A stretch of DNA of 64,000 bases, taken from NCBI RefSeq assembly GCF_022921055.1, contig NZ_CP095061.1:4193501-4257500 (forward strand), in the 5' to 3' direction. This DNA comes from Hymenobacter volaticus (GTDB lineage Bacteria; Bacteroidota; Bacteroidia; Cytophagales; Hymenobacteraceae). Position numbers and translations under genes: made by a program. Below are positions 17,257 to 26,689 of the stretch, in pieces (position 1 is the first letter of the stretch; each line of letters opens with the position of its first letter). The notes under the pieces were generated by a model, which had not been told where the DNA came from, did no database searches, and saw nothing but the letters and a program-made list of their open reading frames with translations.

Positions 17257-17626
17257 AGCTAGGTTAGGTTTTGGATGTAGAAGAGGAGCAGAGCGGCCGA
17301 AGCCAATGCAAGGCTAACGGTGGCGCTTAAGCCAGAGTTGTTGTTCCGTTCCCCTCTTTACCTAGTTGCGACTTACAAAGCTACCATGCTACACAACTCT
17401 AAAACCCATAATACACTATCTATAAACAGGTTACACATTATCTACAAAGCCAAGCAATTGCTTTTCATCGCCAATAATGCCAGAATCTAGTATGTACCCA
17501 CTAATAGCAGTGTAATAACGAGTACACCACTGAAGCTCTGCTTGTTATTAAACTGAAACCGCTACCCCTAGCGTGGCATGGCGGTTTTGCCCCACAAAAT
17601 TGTAGTACTGCTATTTGTTGGCTGGT
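17257..17626. other. Intergenic region upstream of the dehydrogenase
   Basis: 370 bases without a supported gene. On the minus strand TAGCTTTG at 17376-17383 fits the TAnnTTTG box and could start the dehydrogenase transcript with a leader of about 110 bases; no TTTG partner is seen. The rest is AT-rich. Confidence 0.4.
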
Positions 17627-18597
17627 TTATGCGCCCAGCTTATATACTTGGATACCAGCCGACGTGAAAATGTAAGCGTAGCCCTCCCCTAGCAGCACTT
17701 GCCGCACGTCGGCAGCTGGTACCGGCAAAGCCAAGGCGCGCTGTGTGAGGTTATAAAGGTGAAAAAGCTGCAAGGCTCCATCGGCTAAGAAATACAACTC
17801 GTCGCCTTGAAAGCCAATAGTAGTAAGGTTGAGAAAGGGCAACTTTTTGCGGTAGTTGCCCAAGTTATCGAACACATAAATCCCATTCACTCGGTCAACC
17901 AAATACAGATTGTTCTGATACTTACGCAGAAAACGAAAATCGGGACGGGAACGGCCGATAAGCAGATCCAGGGGCGTATTGCGGGTGTTGCGCGGCTGCG
18001 TTGGATCGAACTGGCGTAGTGTCAAGTCCGATTCGTTCAGTAGCCATATTCGGTCATCGGGAGCTAGCGTGGCGGCGCGGGCAGTACCTTCCAGCAAATC
18101 CAATAGGTTAAGTTGGCTGATGGGGCAGCAAACCGGTCGAGCATCAAGAGTTCCTGCCGGTCGTCGTAGAACACCAGAACCTTGGTGGTATTCCAAGCTT
18201 CAATTTGGGCTACGTGGCCCGGCTGCGGCGGCGAGTACGTGTTGAGGGCTTGGCCGTCGGGACCGTACTGATGCACATTGTTTTGGGCATCGGCCACATA
18301 CAAAGTGCCACGCCGATCCAACGAAGCTACTCCGGGTCGCGGCAAGGCAACACTGCGCACCAGCGTCCAAGAAGCAATAGCCGGAGGAGTTTCGCCAGGC
18401 TTTGCTACCGAAGACGGTGCTTGGGCAGGAGCGGGCTGTTGACCAGGAGGCGCCACCGATGCTGGAGTAGGCACAGTGGTTTGAGCAAGAGTTGGCGATA
18501 CCCCAAAAGCAGCAAGCAGTAGAACTATGGGCAGAAGATGCTGCCCGTGCAGCTTACTGCTTAGTCTCGAAATGCTGCAGAACCAGGTCAGTGCCAT
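17627..18597 (-). CDS. Exported propeller-like protein (frameshifted)
   Basis: The repaired gene is 323 residues. The N-terminus has a hydrophobic export segment (LLPIVLLLAAFGVSPTLAQ) and then a Pro/Ala linker. The body has blade-like repeats: VASLDRRGTLYVADAQNNVH, IEAWNTTKVLVFYDDRQELL, NNLYLVDRVNGIYVFDNLGN and AYIFTSAGIQVYKLG. The frame breaks after LLMLDRFAAP; adding one base to the GGGG run at 18122-18125 joins it to ISQLNLLDLLEGTARA. No catalytic residues are recognised. The start is uncertain: ATG 18597, 18600 or 18609, all overlapping the 3' end of lpxH, so translation is probably coupled to it. It may be a surface or periplasmic protein. Confidence 0.72.
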
Positions 18598-19344
18598 CAT
18601 ACACGCCATACGAGCAATAATTGACCCATTCGCCGAGGTTCATGTACCGGCTCCCGGGAGCTACTGCTACGTCTATTGGTAGATGGCGGTGGCCAAATAC
18701 GTAATAATCGTGGTGAAAGAGCTTTTCCAGTTCCCGGCAGTAAATCAGCAGCCACTCCTCGTCGCCGTAATATTTTTCATCTTCCTTGGTGTTCTGAATC
18801 CGGCTACGACGGCTCCAGCCATTTGCCAAGCCAATACCAAAGTTGGGGTGCAATCGCGCAAACAGCCATTGCGCCACCGGCGAGGCGAAAATACGCTTCA
18901 GTATTTTGTAGGTATGGTCTTTCGGTCCGAGCCCGTCGCCGTGCCCAATGTGAAATTCGCGCCCTCCAATCTGTTGGCTAACCGGATGACGCAGGATAGG
19001 GATACCAAGTTCTTCGGTGAAGTAATCGAACATCCACATATCGTGGTTGCCCGTGAAAAATGTAATTGGCACCCCAGCGTCAGTCAGCTCCGCGAGTTTG
19101 CCTTGCAAGCGAATAAAGCCCCGTGGAATGGCGTGCCGATACTCAAACCAGAAGTCGAAGATGTCGCCGAGCAGGTAGATGGCGGCAGCATCAGGCGCAA
19201 CAGAATCTAGCCAGCGCACAATACGTCGCTCGCGCGCCAGCGAACTGGCGGCATCGGGCACTCCAAGATGGAAATCGGAAGCAAAATATACGCGCTGGCC
19301 AGGGGCAACGTCAAATCAGGCAGGCGAGGTGGCGGCTTCGTCAT
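18554..19344 (-). CDS. lpxH: UDP-2,3-diacylglucosamine diphosphatase LpxH (frameshifted)
   Basis: LpxH removes UMP from UDP-2,3-diacylglucosamine in lipid A synthesis, at the inner face of the inner membrane. Calcineurin-type metal motifs are all present: SDFHLG, GDIFDFW, GNHDMW, HIGHGDG and FGHRHLP. The first of these sits just before the open frame that starts at 19261, which lacks an ATG. Adding one base to GGGG at 19302-19305 joins it to an ATG at 19344 (MTKPPPRLPDLTLPPGQRVY...), giving 263 residues, normal for Bacteroidota LpxH. The corrected start overlaps the lutC stop by 29 bases, as in a coupled operon. The gene is essential in most Gram-negatives, which argues that the break is an artefact. 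Confidence 0.87.
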
Positions 19345-19974
19345 CCAGTAAAAACAGAGCAAGGCTGCGCGGGCCGTGGGCACCGAGCACAAGAGTCTTT
19401 TCAATATCAGCCGTGCGGCTGGGGCCCGTGGTAAGCGAAATCATCGAAGGCAGATGCTCGGGGCCGTATTTCTGCTGCAAGTTGCGTAGCGCATCACTAA
19501 TATCGGCCACTACTTGCGACGTGCGGGCCACTACCAAGTGCTGATCGGGATAGATACTGAGGCGGCGCCCACTGCTCGTGGCGGCCGATACGAGCACGCT
19601 GCCCGTACGAGCTATCAACGCTTCGCAGGTAGTCAGCCCCGCGTCGGCGTGGTCAACAAAGTCGCCTTCATCCTGATTGAAAACGAGGCCACCAGCGTGC
19701 AGCATCTTTTTCAATTCTGGCTCCCATACATAAAGATGTTCCAGCTCTTTTTCCTTTTTGTAGGTAAAAAGCTGATCGTAGAAATGCTCCTCCGATTCGC
19801 AGAAATACAGTTGCCCTCCCACTCGCACAAAGCTTTCAGCAAACGCAACGGCTAAGTCGCCGGGGCCTTTGGGTGTAGAGGAGCCGTAAAATCGGGCGCA
19901 GGCTTAGAAGGAGTAGGCTGCTGTAGCGATTCGCGGATACGGCGCAGAATAATATCGCGGGAGGATTCAGACAT
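19316..19974 (-). CDS. lutC: LutC/YkgG-family LUD domain protein (frameshifted)
   Basis: The repaired protein is 219 residues. It starts MSESSRDIILRRIRESLQQ and, after one base is added to GGG at 19871-19873, continues GPGDLAVAFAESFVRVGGQL. LUD-domain motifs follow: GLTTCEALIARTGSVLVSA and MISLTTGPSRTADIEKTLVL, then LGAHGPRSLALFLL. LutC works with LutA and LutB in lactate oxidation in Bacillus. In Bacteroidota a lone LUD gene often sits near ftsH and rsfS, as here, and its partner is unknown; lutA and lutB are not in this window. A minus-strand TACCTTTG box lies only four bases before the ATG. lpxH begins inside its 3' end. Confidence 0.82.
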
Positions 19975-19978
19975 AGCT

Positions 19979-19986
19979 CAAAGGTA
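19979..19986 (-). promoter_or_regulatory. TAnnTTTG box directly before lutC
   Basis: On the minus strand TACCTTTG ends four bases before the ATG at 19974, so a transcript started here would have almost no leader. No TTTG at the expected upstream distance. Confidence 0.35.
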
Positions 19987-20333
19987 ATTAAGCTCTAAGG
20001 TAGAAGCTGCTAACTACACTGCAAAACCCTGATGCATTCAGAAGTCCAGCAATCGGCAAGTGGATTATGATGCTGATTTGAATTCACAGCACGTGATGTA
20101 AGCTTTTCACTCTGCCTCAAGGGTATCTTTCAATAGGGTAGTCAGTGTCATTTAAGTAGCCGAGACTTTTATAATAATAGTCTTAAAATGTAATATCATA
20201 TAACATTAACTGAACTTGATATAATACAGTCATATTTGTTTTTGTCTTACTACATTATATCCTATATTTCATAACCATTAAGTCATGTTTAATTGGCATT
20301 TATAGCTTAATTTTACGCTTGAAAGGAATTAAC
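19987..20333. other. AT-rich intergenic region with candidate promoter
   Basis: About 350 bases, clearly richer in A and T than its surroundings, between divergent lutC and the TPR gene. On the plus strand TTTG at 20241-20244 and TATATTTC at 20263-20270, 18 bases apart, form a promoter-like pair about 64 bases before the ATG at 20334. No ORF is supported. Confidence 0.45.
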
Positions 20334-21746
20334 ATGAAGAAAGAATACAAATTTATACAGCTTATATCTATAATCAACAGGCTCCATTTAGTTGGCAAGC
20401 CAGCTTGGGCAACACTTGCTTTCTTTATAGTGACGCTTGACATTTTCGCCCAATCACCAGATACAACGCTGGTGAACGGCATGCGCAACATCACACTTGA
20501 AAACGTAGACGTAGCGCCTGCCATTGTAGACACCAAGAGTTGGTTGCTTCTTAACCAGGATATCCAAATAGAACTGGATGGGGCTGTGCACAACCTCTAC
20601 AACTCCAAGCACGATCAGGCTGAAAAGCAGTTCCGGTCTTTGCGCCGGCGCTATCCACAACACCCAATGCCTTACTTCTTGATGGGGTTAAGCACGTGGT
20701 GGAAAATCATGCCGAGCAACGTCACCAACACCATTTACGACAAGACGTTTTTCGCTTACATGGACACGGCCATTACCAAAGGAGAACGGCTGTACGACAT
20801 CGACAACAAAAACTATGAAGCCTGCTTCTTCCTTGCTGCTGCCTATGGTTTCGACGCCCGCCTGCACGCCGAGCGCCATGACTTGCGTAAGGCGACTGTC
20901 AGCAGCAAACGCGCCCTCGACTATTTAGATAAGAGCAAGGAAGCGAATGGCTTGAGCCCAGAGTTCTTACTTGGGCAAGGGCTATTCAACTACTATGCTG
21001 CCTGGATTTCAGACGAGCATCCATGGTTGCGCCCTATTTTACTGCTGTTTCCTAGAGGCAACCGCCAATTGGGTCTGCAGCAGATCAAGAATGTAGCCGC
21101 CAATGGCATGTACACTGGTCCTGAGGCCAAGTTTTTCTTAATGAAGATCTTGGGGAGCGAGCAAGAGAACAATTCAGCGGGTGCCTTGCAGGTCGCCCGT
21201 CAACTAGCTACCACTTACCCAGACAATGGCTACTTCGAGCGCTACTACGCAATGCTTTGCTTCAATAACGGCGAGCACCGCAAATGCGAACAAGTTAGTC
21301 TCGACATTTTAGATAAGTTAAATCGGGGGATGCCTGGCTACGAAGGATTTAGCGGCCGATACGCTACCTATTATTTAGGCTGGTTGAATCAGAACAAGTA
21401 CAAGAACGCTGCGAAGGCGAAGGACTACTTTCAGCGGTGTGTGGTTTTTTCGGAAGCTACCGGTCAAACTGGCGTTGGCTATTACGTTCATGCCAACTAC
21501 AACTTGGCTAAAATTGCTGACGAAGAAAATAACGTTGGAGCTGCTCGTCGCTACTACCAAGTTGTGTTAGAGAAGGCAGAGCGTAAGTCCGATATTTATT
21601 ATGAAGCCAAGGACTACCTCAAGACTCGCAAGCAGATGAAAGCTAGTTCCAGTCAGCAAGGACCTATATATACCACAGATTATAAGGCTAAAAAGGCTAG
21701 TGCCAAGACTCGCTTATCATCTTTGGACGTAAAGTCCAGCCAATAA
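20334..21746 (+). CDS. Exported tetratricopeptide-repeat protein
   Basis: 470 residues from ATG 20334 (MKKEYKFIQLISIINRLHLV), which has an AAAGGA-like ribosome site just upstream; a TTG at 20319 is less likely. The signal region runs to about residue 43 (FIVTLDIFAQ). The mature part is helical with TPR-type pairs: AVHNLYNSKHDQAEKQFRSL, YPQHPMPYFLMGLSTWW, YATYYLGWLNQNKYKNAAKA and YNLAKIADEENNVGAARRYY. It probably acts as a periplasmic or outer-membrane scaffold. The basic C-terminal 40 residues look unstructured. It is the only plus-strand gene between lutC and ftsH, and two hairpins follow its stop. Codon use is less GC-rich than its neighbours. Confidence 0.82.
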   Translation: MKKEYKFIQLISIINRLHLVGKPAWATLAFFIVTLDIFAQSPDTTLVNGMRNITLENVDVAPAIVDTKSWLLLNQDIQIELDGAVHNLYNSKHDQAEKQFRSLRRRYPQHPMPYFLMGLSTWWKIMPSNVTNTIYDKTFFAYMDTAITKGERLYDIDNKNYEACFFLAAAYGFDARLHAERHDLRKATVSSKRALDYLDKSKEANGLSPEFLLGQGLFNYYAAWISDEHPWLRPILLLFPRGNRQLGLQQIKNVAANGMYTGPEAKFFLMKILGSEQENNSAGALQVARQLATTYPDNGYFERYYAMLCFNNGEHRKCEQVSLDILDKLNRGMPGYEGFSGRYATYYLGWLNQNKYKNAAKAKDYFQRCVVFSEATGQTGVGYYVHANYNLAKIADEENNVGAARRYYQVVLEKAERKSDIYYEAKDYLKTRKQMKASSSQQGPIYTTDYKAKKASAKTRLSSLDVKSSQ

Positions 21747-21749
21747 AAG

Positions 21750-21781
21750 GTGAATGTGCATTTAGAATAATGCACATTCAC
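21750..21781. repeat. 12-bp perfect hairpin after the TPR gene
   Basis: Arms GTGAATGTGCAT at 21750-21761 and its exact reverse complement at 21770-21781, loop of 8. It starts 4 bases past the TPR stop codon and abuts the longer hairpin that follows. No T-run follows. Confidence 0.7.
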
Positions 21782-21858
21782 TGCAACCGAAGAAGCTGGC
21801 CCAGGTAGCTCATCTGTTACAATGAACGAGCTACCTGGGCCAGCTTCTTCGGTTGCAG
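21781..21858. repeat. 31-bp perfect inverted repeat
   Basis: Arms 21781-21811 and 21828-21858 are exact reverse complements over 31 bases with a 16-base loop. The arm begins CTGCAACCGAAGAAGCTGGC. It is far longer than a usual terminator and lacks a T-run. It could be a dispersed palindromic element or a stabilising 3' end structure. The remainder of this gap (21859-22012) shows nothing else. Confidence 0.75.
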
Positions 21859-22012
21859 CAATGAATCTATGCTACTTGCCTTATGCACTAATTAGAATTA
21901 ATAAGGCATCATTTTGTCTGAGAAGTAACGACGCAGCAAGCTATTAGTACACCTACTTAGATCCTTTAGCACTAGCACTTAGAATAATCTTGAATCACTC
22001 GAGATTAGTAGT

Positions 22013-22056
22013 ATAAATAAAAGAGCCAGCCCTTACGGACTGGCTCTTTTATTTAT
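22013..22056 (-). terminator. Strong intrinsic terminator of ftsH
   Basis: 17-base perfect arms 22013-22029 and 22040-22056 with a 10-base loop. A/T-rich flanks on both sides make it work in either direction. It lies 16 bases past the ftsH stop. Confidence 0.9.
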
Positions 22057-22071
22057 GCCAAAGGCAGAACC

Positions 22072-24194
22072 TTACATAGGAGTCACTACACTACCGCCGG
22101 AACCAGCTGACGAACTGGCGCTACCGTTAGGTAGATCAGCATCTATACCTGGCAGGTTCAGGTCCGGCAGGTCGTCGCTGAGCGGAACACCAGGGTGCTC
22201 TTGCTTCCGCTCGCTCAAGGTTTCGCTGCGGTCAGTACCGGCCATATGCGCTTGGTAATTAGTTTGTACACCGTGTGGGCGCTTACCAACCAAACGCTCT
22301 AAGTCATCCTGAAGCAGTACTTCTTTATCGAGCAGTTCTTTTGCTACCACTTCCAATTCATGACGACGCTCAGTCAGCAATTCCTTGGTGCGGATGTAAG
22401 CATTCTCGATAATGTTACGCACTTCCTCGTCTATCATCTGTGAAGTGGATTCTGAATAAGGCTTAGAGAAGCCGTACTCATTCTGCCCTTTCGAGTCATA
22501 GTATGAAACGTTGCCCAACTTGGCATTCATACCGTACATCGTCACGATGGAGTAAGCCATCTTAGTGATGCGCTCCAAGTCGGAAAGAGCACCGGTCGAA
22601 ATCTTACCGAACACAATTTCTTCGGCAGCGCGGCCACCAAGGGTCATGCACATCTCATCGGTAAGCTGCTCAGTGTTGTAGAGGAACTGCTCACGAGGCA
22701 AGTATTGGGCATACCCCAATGCGGCTACGCCACGGGGTACAATGCTCACCTTCACCAATGGATCGGCGTGCTCCAAGAACCAGCCCGCAATGGCGTGGCC
22801 TGCCTCGTGGTAAGCTACGATACGCTTCTCATCGGGGCTGATAATCTTGTTCTTCTTCTCCAGACCTCCAATAACACGGTCAACCGCATCCGTGAAGTCC
22901 TGCATCGTAATCATCTTCTTATCGCGGCGGGCAGCAATGAGAGCGGCCTCGTTGCAGACGTTAGCAATTTCAGCACCCGCGAAACCAGGAGTTTGCGCAG
23001 CTAAACGGCGAGCTTCCACATCGGGGCCAAGCGTCAAGGGCTTCAAATGCACCTGGAAAATCTCGGTGCGGCCATTGATGTCTGGCTTGTCGATGCTGAT
23101 CTGACGGTCGAAACGGCCGGGACGCAGCAACGCAGAGTCAAGAGTATCGGGACGGTTGGTAGCAGCTAGGATGATAACGCCTGAGTCGGTGCCAAAACCG
23201 TCCATTTCTACTAGCAGTGAGTTCAGCGTGTTCTCGCGCTCGTCGTTGCCACCAGGCATATTGCCCCGTGAGCGGCTACGGCCTACAGCATCAATCTCGT
23301 CGATGAAGATGATACAAGGAGCCTTAGACTTTGCTTGCTTAAACAAGTCACGTACCCGAGCAGCACCAACACCCACGAACATCTCAACGAAGTCGGAACC
23401 CGACAAAGAGAAGAACGGAACATCGGCCTCACCTGCTACAGCTTTAGCTAGCAACGTTTTACCGGTACCGGGAGGTCCTACAAGCAAAGCTCCTTTCGGA
23501 ATTTTGCCACCCAAGATGGTGAACTTCGAAGGGTTTTTGAGAAACTCTACAATCTCCTGTACTTCCTCTTTGGCTTCTTCCAGACCAGCTACGTCTTTGA
23601 AGGTGATTTTCACTTTGTCACCACCTTCAAATAAAGCAGCGCGGCTCTTGCCGATATTGAAAATCTGCCCGCCAGCTCCGGCCCGCCGCTCATGCGGCGC
23701 ATCAGGAACCAGAAACCTACAAAGAGCAGGATAGTGAAGCCCCACGTAGTAACTAGGTCGCCGTAGCCAGTGCGCGTGTCGAACGTAATGCCGATGCGTT
23801 GGTCGAGGGGTACGTTGGCCTGTAGTTTCTCGAAATCTTCTTTAAACGTTTTTCCGTCAACTACGCGGAAGCTGAACTGCGGGCTTGCCTCGAATGTGAG
23901 GGGACCACGACGGCTCAGCAACTGCTTGTATTTGTCGGTACGGAGTGCCTCGTTTTTCAACGACACCTCCACTACCGAACGGTCGGTGAGCAGGCGTACA
24001 TCCCGCACGTCGCCGGCGGTGTACATCTGCTCGAATTTCTGCTGGTTTATTTCAACTGTGTTGCCGCTTTGGTTGAAGAACAGCCAAGCACACAGAAACA
24101 AAACCAGCCCAGCGAGTAGCCAGAGTTGCATACCGGGTTTAGGGGCCGGACTAGGCAACATGGGCTTTTTCTTTTTGGGCGTGTTATCTGACAT
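22072..24194 (-). CDS. ftsH: ATP-dependent zinc metalloprotease FtsH (frameshifted)
   Basis: FtsH is a hexameric inner-membrane AAA+ protease that degrades membrane and some regulatory proteins. The repaired protein is 707 residues: N-terminal helix near 20-42, periplasmic domain to about 145, second helix ([18 protein letters not shown]), then AAA+ with GPPGTGKT and FIDEIDAVG. The second region of homology ([20 protein letters not shown]) and the zinc site [11 protein letters not shown] follow. The frame breaks after MSGG; adding one base to CCC at 23682-23684 gives [15 protein letters not shown]. The C-terminal tail after about 640 is acidic and disordered. rsfS lies 92 bases upstream on the same strand. 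Because FtsH is generally essential or nearly so, the break is most likely an error. Confidence 0.95.
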
Positions 24195-24286
24195 GTATAA
24201 GAGTTAGCTAAGGCAAAAAAACAATGGCGGAACACCCCGCCAACACGTTTGTTCTCGCTAATAGACGAAAACAGCGGCATTTTACT

Positions 24287-24676
24287 TTATCGAGCCGATA
24301 CAGTTTCTTCCTCTATATAGCGGATTTCTGCATCTCCCCACAGCTCTTCCAAGGCGTAGAACTGCCGACGGTCGCGCAGAAACACGTGAACTACTACGTC
24401 CACATAGTCGAGCAGCACCCATTCGCGGTTCATTCGGCCCTCGGTTTGCCAAGGGTTTTGGCCCGTAAGTTTTTCTACTTCCTCCTCTACCGAACGCGCA
24501 ATAGCGTCGATTTGGGTATCTGACGAAGCTGAGCAGACAATAAAATAATCAGCTACAGCATTTTTTAACTCTTTGAGATTCATCACGACGATATCCAGGG
24601 CCTTTTTTTCCTGCATACCACGTACTACTACCTCTGCCAACTTGTCCGAATCCTGCCGAACCAGGGTACTTTTCAT
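24287..24676 (-). CDS. rsfS: Ribosome silencing factor RsfS
   Basis: 129 residues, the usual length of RsfS (YbeB/Iojap). This factor binds ribosomal protein L14 and blocks joining of the 30S and 50S subunits in starved cells. Recognisable motifs are VVVRGMQEKKALDIVVMNLK, ADYFIVCSASSDTQIDAIAR, then GRMNREWVLLDYVDVVVHVF and FLRDRRQFYALEELWGDAE. The start is ATG 24676. It precedes ftsH on the same strand and is divergent from birA with only 6 bases between the annotated starts, so promoters of the two genes must overlap each other's coding sequence or leader. The rsfS-ftsH order is common in Bacteroidota. Confidence 0.95.
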   Translation of the reverse strand: MKSTLVRQDSDKLAEVVVRGMQEKKALDIVVMNLKELKNAVADYFIVCSASSDTQIDAIARSVEEEVEKLTGQNPWQTEGRMNREWVLLDYVDVVVHVFLRDRRQFYALEELWGDAEIRYIEEETVSAR

Positions 24677-24682
24677 GGGGTA

Positions 24683-25483
24683 TTGTTAGGTTTGATCTTC
24701 ACAAAGTACGAAAAACACGTGGAGGCTCTTTCCCCCCAAACGTTATTCACGGGTCAACAAGTGGTTTCGTTGCCCGAATGTGCCTCCACCAACACGGAAG
24801 CACAGAATCTTATTTACAGAAACCGCGCCACCGACGGCTGCGTGGTAATAACCGACAAACAGACTGCCGGCCGAGGCCAGCGGGGCAACCGCTGGGAGGC
24901 TGCTCCCGGCGAAAACCTAACGCTGTCGGTGGTGTGGCGCCCTAGCTTCCTGCCTGCTCCCGACCAGTTTTTGCTTAGCCAAGCGGTAGCGCTGGCTGTG
25001 CATGACTGGGCAGAAACTTTGCTCGGCCCCGACCCCGCGCTTCGGGTGAAGTGGCCGAACGATATTTTCTTTGGTGACCGCAAGCTAGGGGGCATCTTGA
25101 TTGAAAACACGCTTAGCGGCACAATGATTCAGCATAGCATAGTAGGAATTGGAATGAATATAAATCAGCGCGAATTTCAGGTGCCCACGGCCACCTCGTT
25201 TAGCGCGCTGACGGGCCGTGCTTATGGGCTGGCGCCGTTGGCCAGCCGGTTGCTCGAACATCTGGAACGGCGCTACCTGCAGCTACGCTCCGGCCGCCTC
25301 GCCGCTATTCGCCACGACTACTGCCAGGTGCTTTACCGCCGCCAGCAACCGCATTTATATGAAGTGGATGGTCGTCAGATCATCGGCGAAATTGTGGATG
25401 TTGACGAGGCTGGTCGGCTTGCCTTGTCCATCGGTGGCCAAATTCGCCATTTTGATTTAAAACAAATTCGCTACGTCTTGTAG
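24683..25483 (+). CDS. birA: Biotin--[acetyl-CoA-carboxylase] ligase
   Basis: This enzyme adenylates biotin and attaches it to the lysine of carboxyl carrier proteins. The catalytic motifs are QTAGRGQRGNRWEA (biotinyl-AMP loop), VKWPNDIFFGDRKLGGILIE and IVGIGMNINQ. The C-terminal SH3-like domain (HLYEVDGRQIIGEIVDVDEA) follows. There is no N-terminal winged helix, so it is the monofunctional form and not a repressor. The start is uncertain: TTG at 24683 gives 266 residues, while TTG 24692 or GTG 24719 would still keep the conserved SLPECASTNTEAQ. It is divergent from rsfS and ends a short transcript; no clear terminator follows. Confidence 0.93.
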   Translation: MLGLIFTKYEKHVEALSPQTLFTGQQVVSLPECASTNTEAQNLIYRNRATDGCVVITDKQTAGRGQRGNRWEAAPGENLTLSVVWRPSFLPAPDQFLLSQAVALAVHDWAETLLGPDPALRVKWPNDIFFGDRKLGGILIENTLSGTMIQHSIVGIGMNINQREFQVPTATSFSALTGRAYGLAPLASRLLEHLERRYLQLRSGRLAAIRHDYCQVLYRRQQPHLYEVDGRQIIGEIVDVDEAGRLALSIGGQIRHFDLKQIRYVL

Positions 25484-25742
25484 TACCAGCTTTTGGTCGA
25501 TACAAAGAAGCTAAATGTATATATTTTTATGAATATGTTGATCCATAAGCAACCTTTAACTGTTGCTTAGCGAGTGGAGAATAGGTGATACGAAGTGAAT
25601 GTGTTTAAACTAAACGCAACCTTTTCGCTCTAAGTGTCATCTGTTCATCAGTAGACTACTATGCACAATTAGGCATGGTGCTTGATTAGGCATGGTGCTT
25701 GTCTTAAGTAGTAAAAGTGCTTCTGGTTTCAGTGCAGTGACA
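25484..25742. other. Intergenic region between birA and the cupredoxin gene
   Basis: About 260 bases without a supported gene, AT-rich at its left end. It holds the 17-base tandem duplication at 25668-25701 and leads into the promoter at 25743-25775. I see no terminator hairpin for birA. Confidence 0.5.
25668..25701. repeat. 17-bp exact tandem duplication
   Basis: ATTAGGCATGGTGCTTG occurs twice without a gap (25668-25684, 25685-25701), about 42 bases before the cupredoxin promoter. It may be a chance duplication or a paired binding site. Confidence 0.6.
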
Positions 25743-25775
25743 TTTGCACCGAATACGTTAAAATAACTATATTTG
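25743..25775 (+). promoter_or_regulatory. Bacteroidota-type promoter of the cupredoxin gene
   Basis: TTTG at 25743-25746, 21 bases, then TATATTTG at 25768-25775. Both boxes match the Bacteroidota consensus. The predicted leader to ATG 25818 is about 35 bases. Confidence 0.6.
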
Positions 25776-25817
25776 AAAACCTGCCACACCGACAGATTTT
25801 CAACAAAAACTTTCCGC

Positions 25818-26473
25818 ATGAAAATTTCTACTCGCTTAGTTGGATTTATGAGCCTCATGTTGGCTTCTTTTTCAACTTATGCAGCTACGGTTGTGGTGAT
25901 GGTGGGTGTCACAGTTGGCGGCAACCCGAATAACTTCTCGCCAAAGAACGTTACCATCCGCCCCGGTGATGAGGTTCGGTGGGAATGGGTTTCGGGCGTC
26001 CACCCGAGCGTAGCGGATGACGGAACTTCCTTCGCGCCCTTCAACGTAAGCGCAAATACTCCTGCTACTCGTGGCCCTTTCAATGCGGTAGGTACCATCA
26101 ATTACCACTGTCAGCCACATTCATTTCAAGCTACTCCCGGGGGCCGTGGGAAGGTATGGTTGGCAGCATCACGGTGACCAATACACCGCAAGCTTCGCTC
26201 AATGCCAAGGCAGCCGGAGTTGCGCTAAACGTGTATCCTAACCCAAGCAAAGGCTTGGTGGTTGTGACATTGAACCAGAAAGTAGGACCTGAATATAAGT
26301 TACGCCTGTCCAATGTGCTGGGCCGGGAAATCCGCTCGTTTGCCTTGCGCACAGAAGCTTCTAATACCGGAATGCCACTCAACTTGTCGGACTTGCCAGC
26401 GGGCATGTATTTCTATAGCTTGGTGCTAAACGATAAAGTAGTGTCTACGAAGCGGTTCGTGTTGCAGAACTGA
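25818..26473 (+). CDS. Secreted plastocyanin-like cupredoxin with T9SS sorting domain (frameshifted)
   Basis: From ATG 25818 there is a signal peptide (MKISTRLVGFMSLMLASFST, cut near YAA). A cupredoxin domain follows: VTIRPGDEVRWEW, GVHPSVADD and INYHCQPHSF. The copper ligands His, Cys and His are in place, but the fourth, Met, is out of frame. Adding one base to GGGGG at 26139-26143 restores PWEGMVGSITVTN, supplying the methionine and a 218-residue protein. After a short linker the C-terminal 75 residues (VYPNPSKGLVVVTLNQK to KRFVLQN) are a type A type IX secretion sorting domain, so the protein should be exported and possibly attached to the cell surface. A probable blue-copper electron carrier outside the cell; partners unknown. 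Confidence 0.86.
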
Positions 26474-26502
26474 CTTGCTTGCGTTTGATTATCCTTGCAG
26501 AG

Positions 26503-26532
26503 AAGCGGCCAAAGAAATTGGCCGCTTTTTTT
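26503..26532 (+). terminator. Intrinsic terminator of the cupredoxin gene
   Basis: 10-base arms AAGCGGCCAA and TTGGCCGCTT with a 5-base loop, then a run of T to 26532. Confidence 0.88.
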
Positions 26533-26689
26533 GTGTGTATTACTTGGCAACAGCAGTTTCAGCTACTAAACAGCACACTGCACGGCGGGATTTATTGCCT
26601 ACTTTTGGCGTTCTACAACTTTCCACTCTTGATCAAAAGCCCGCGTCAGGCGACGACGGCCGGGGTCTGCCCCTTCTAATAATTACCGT

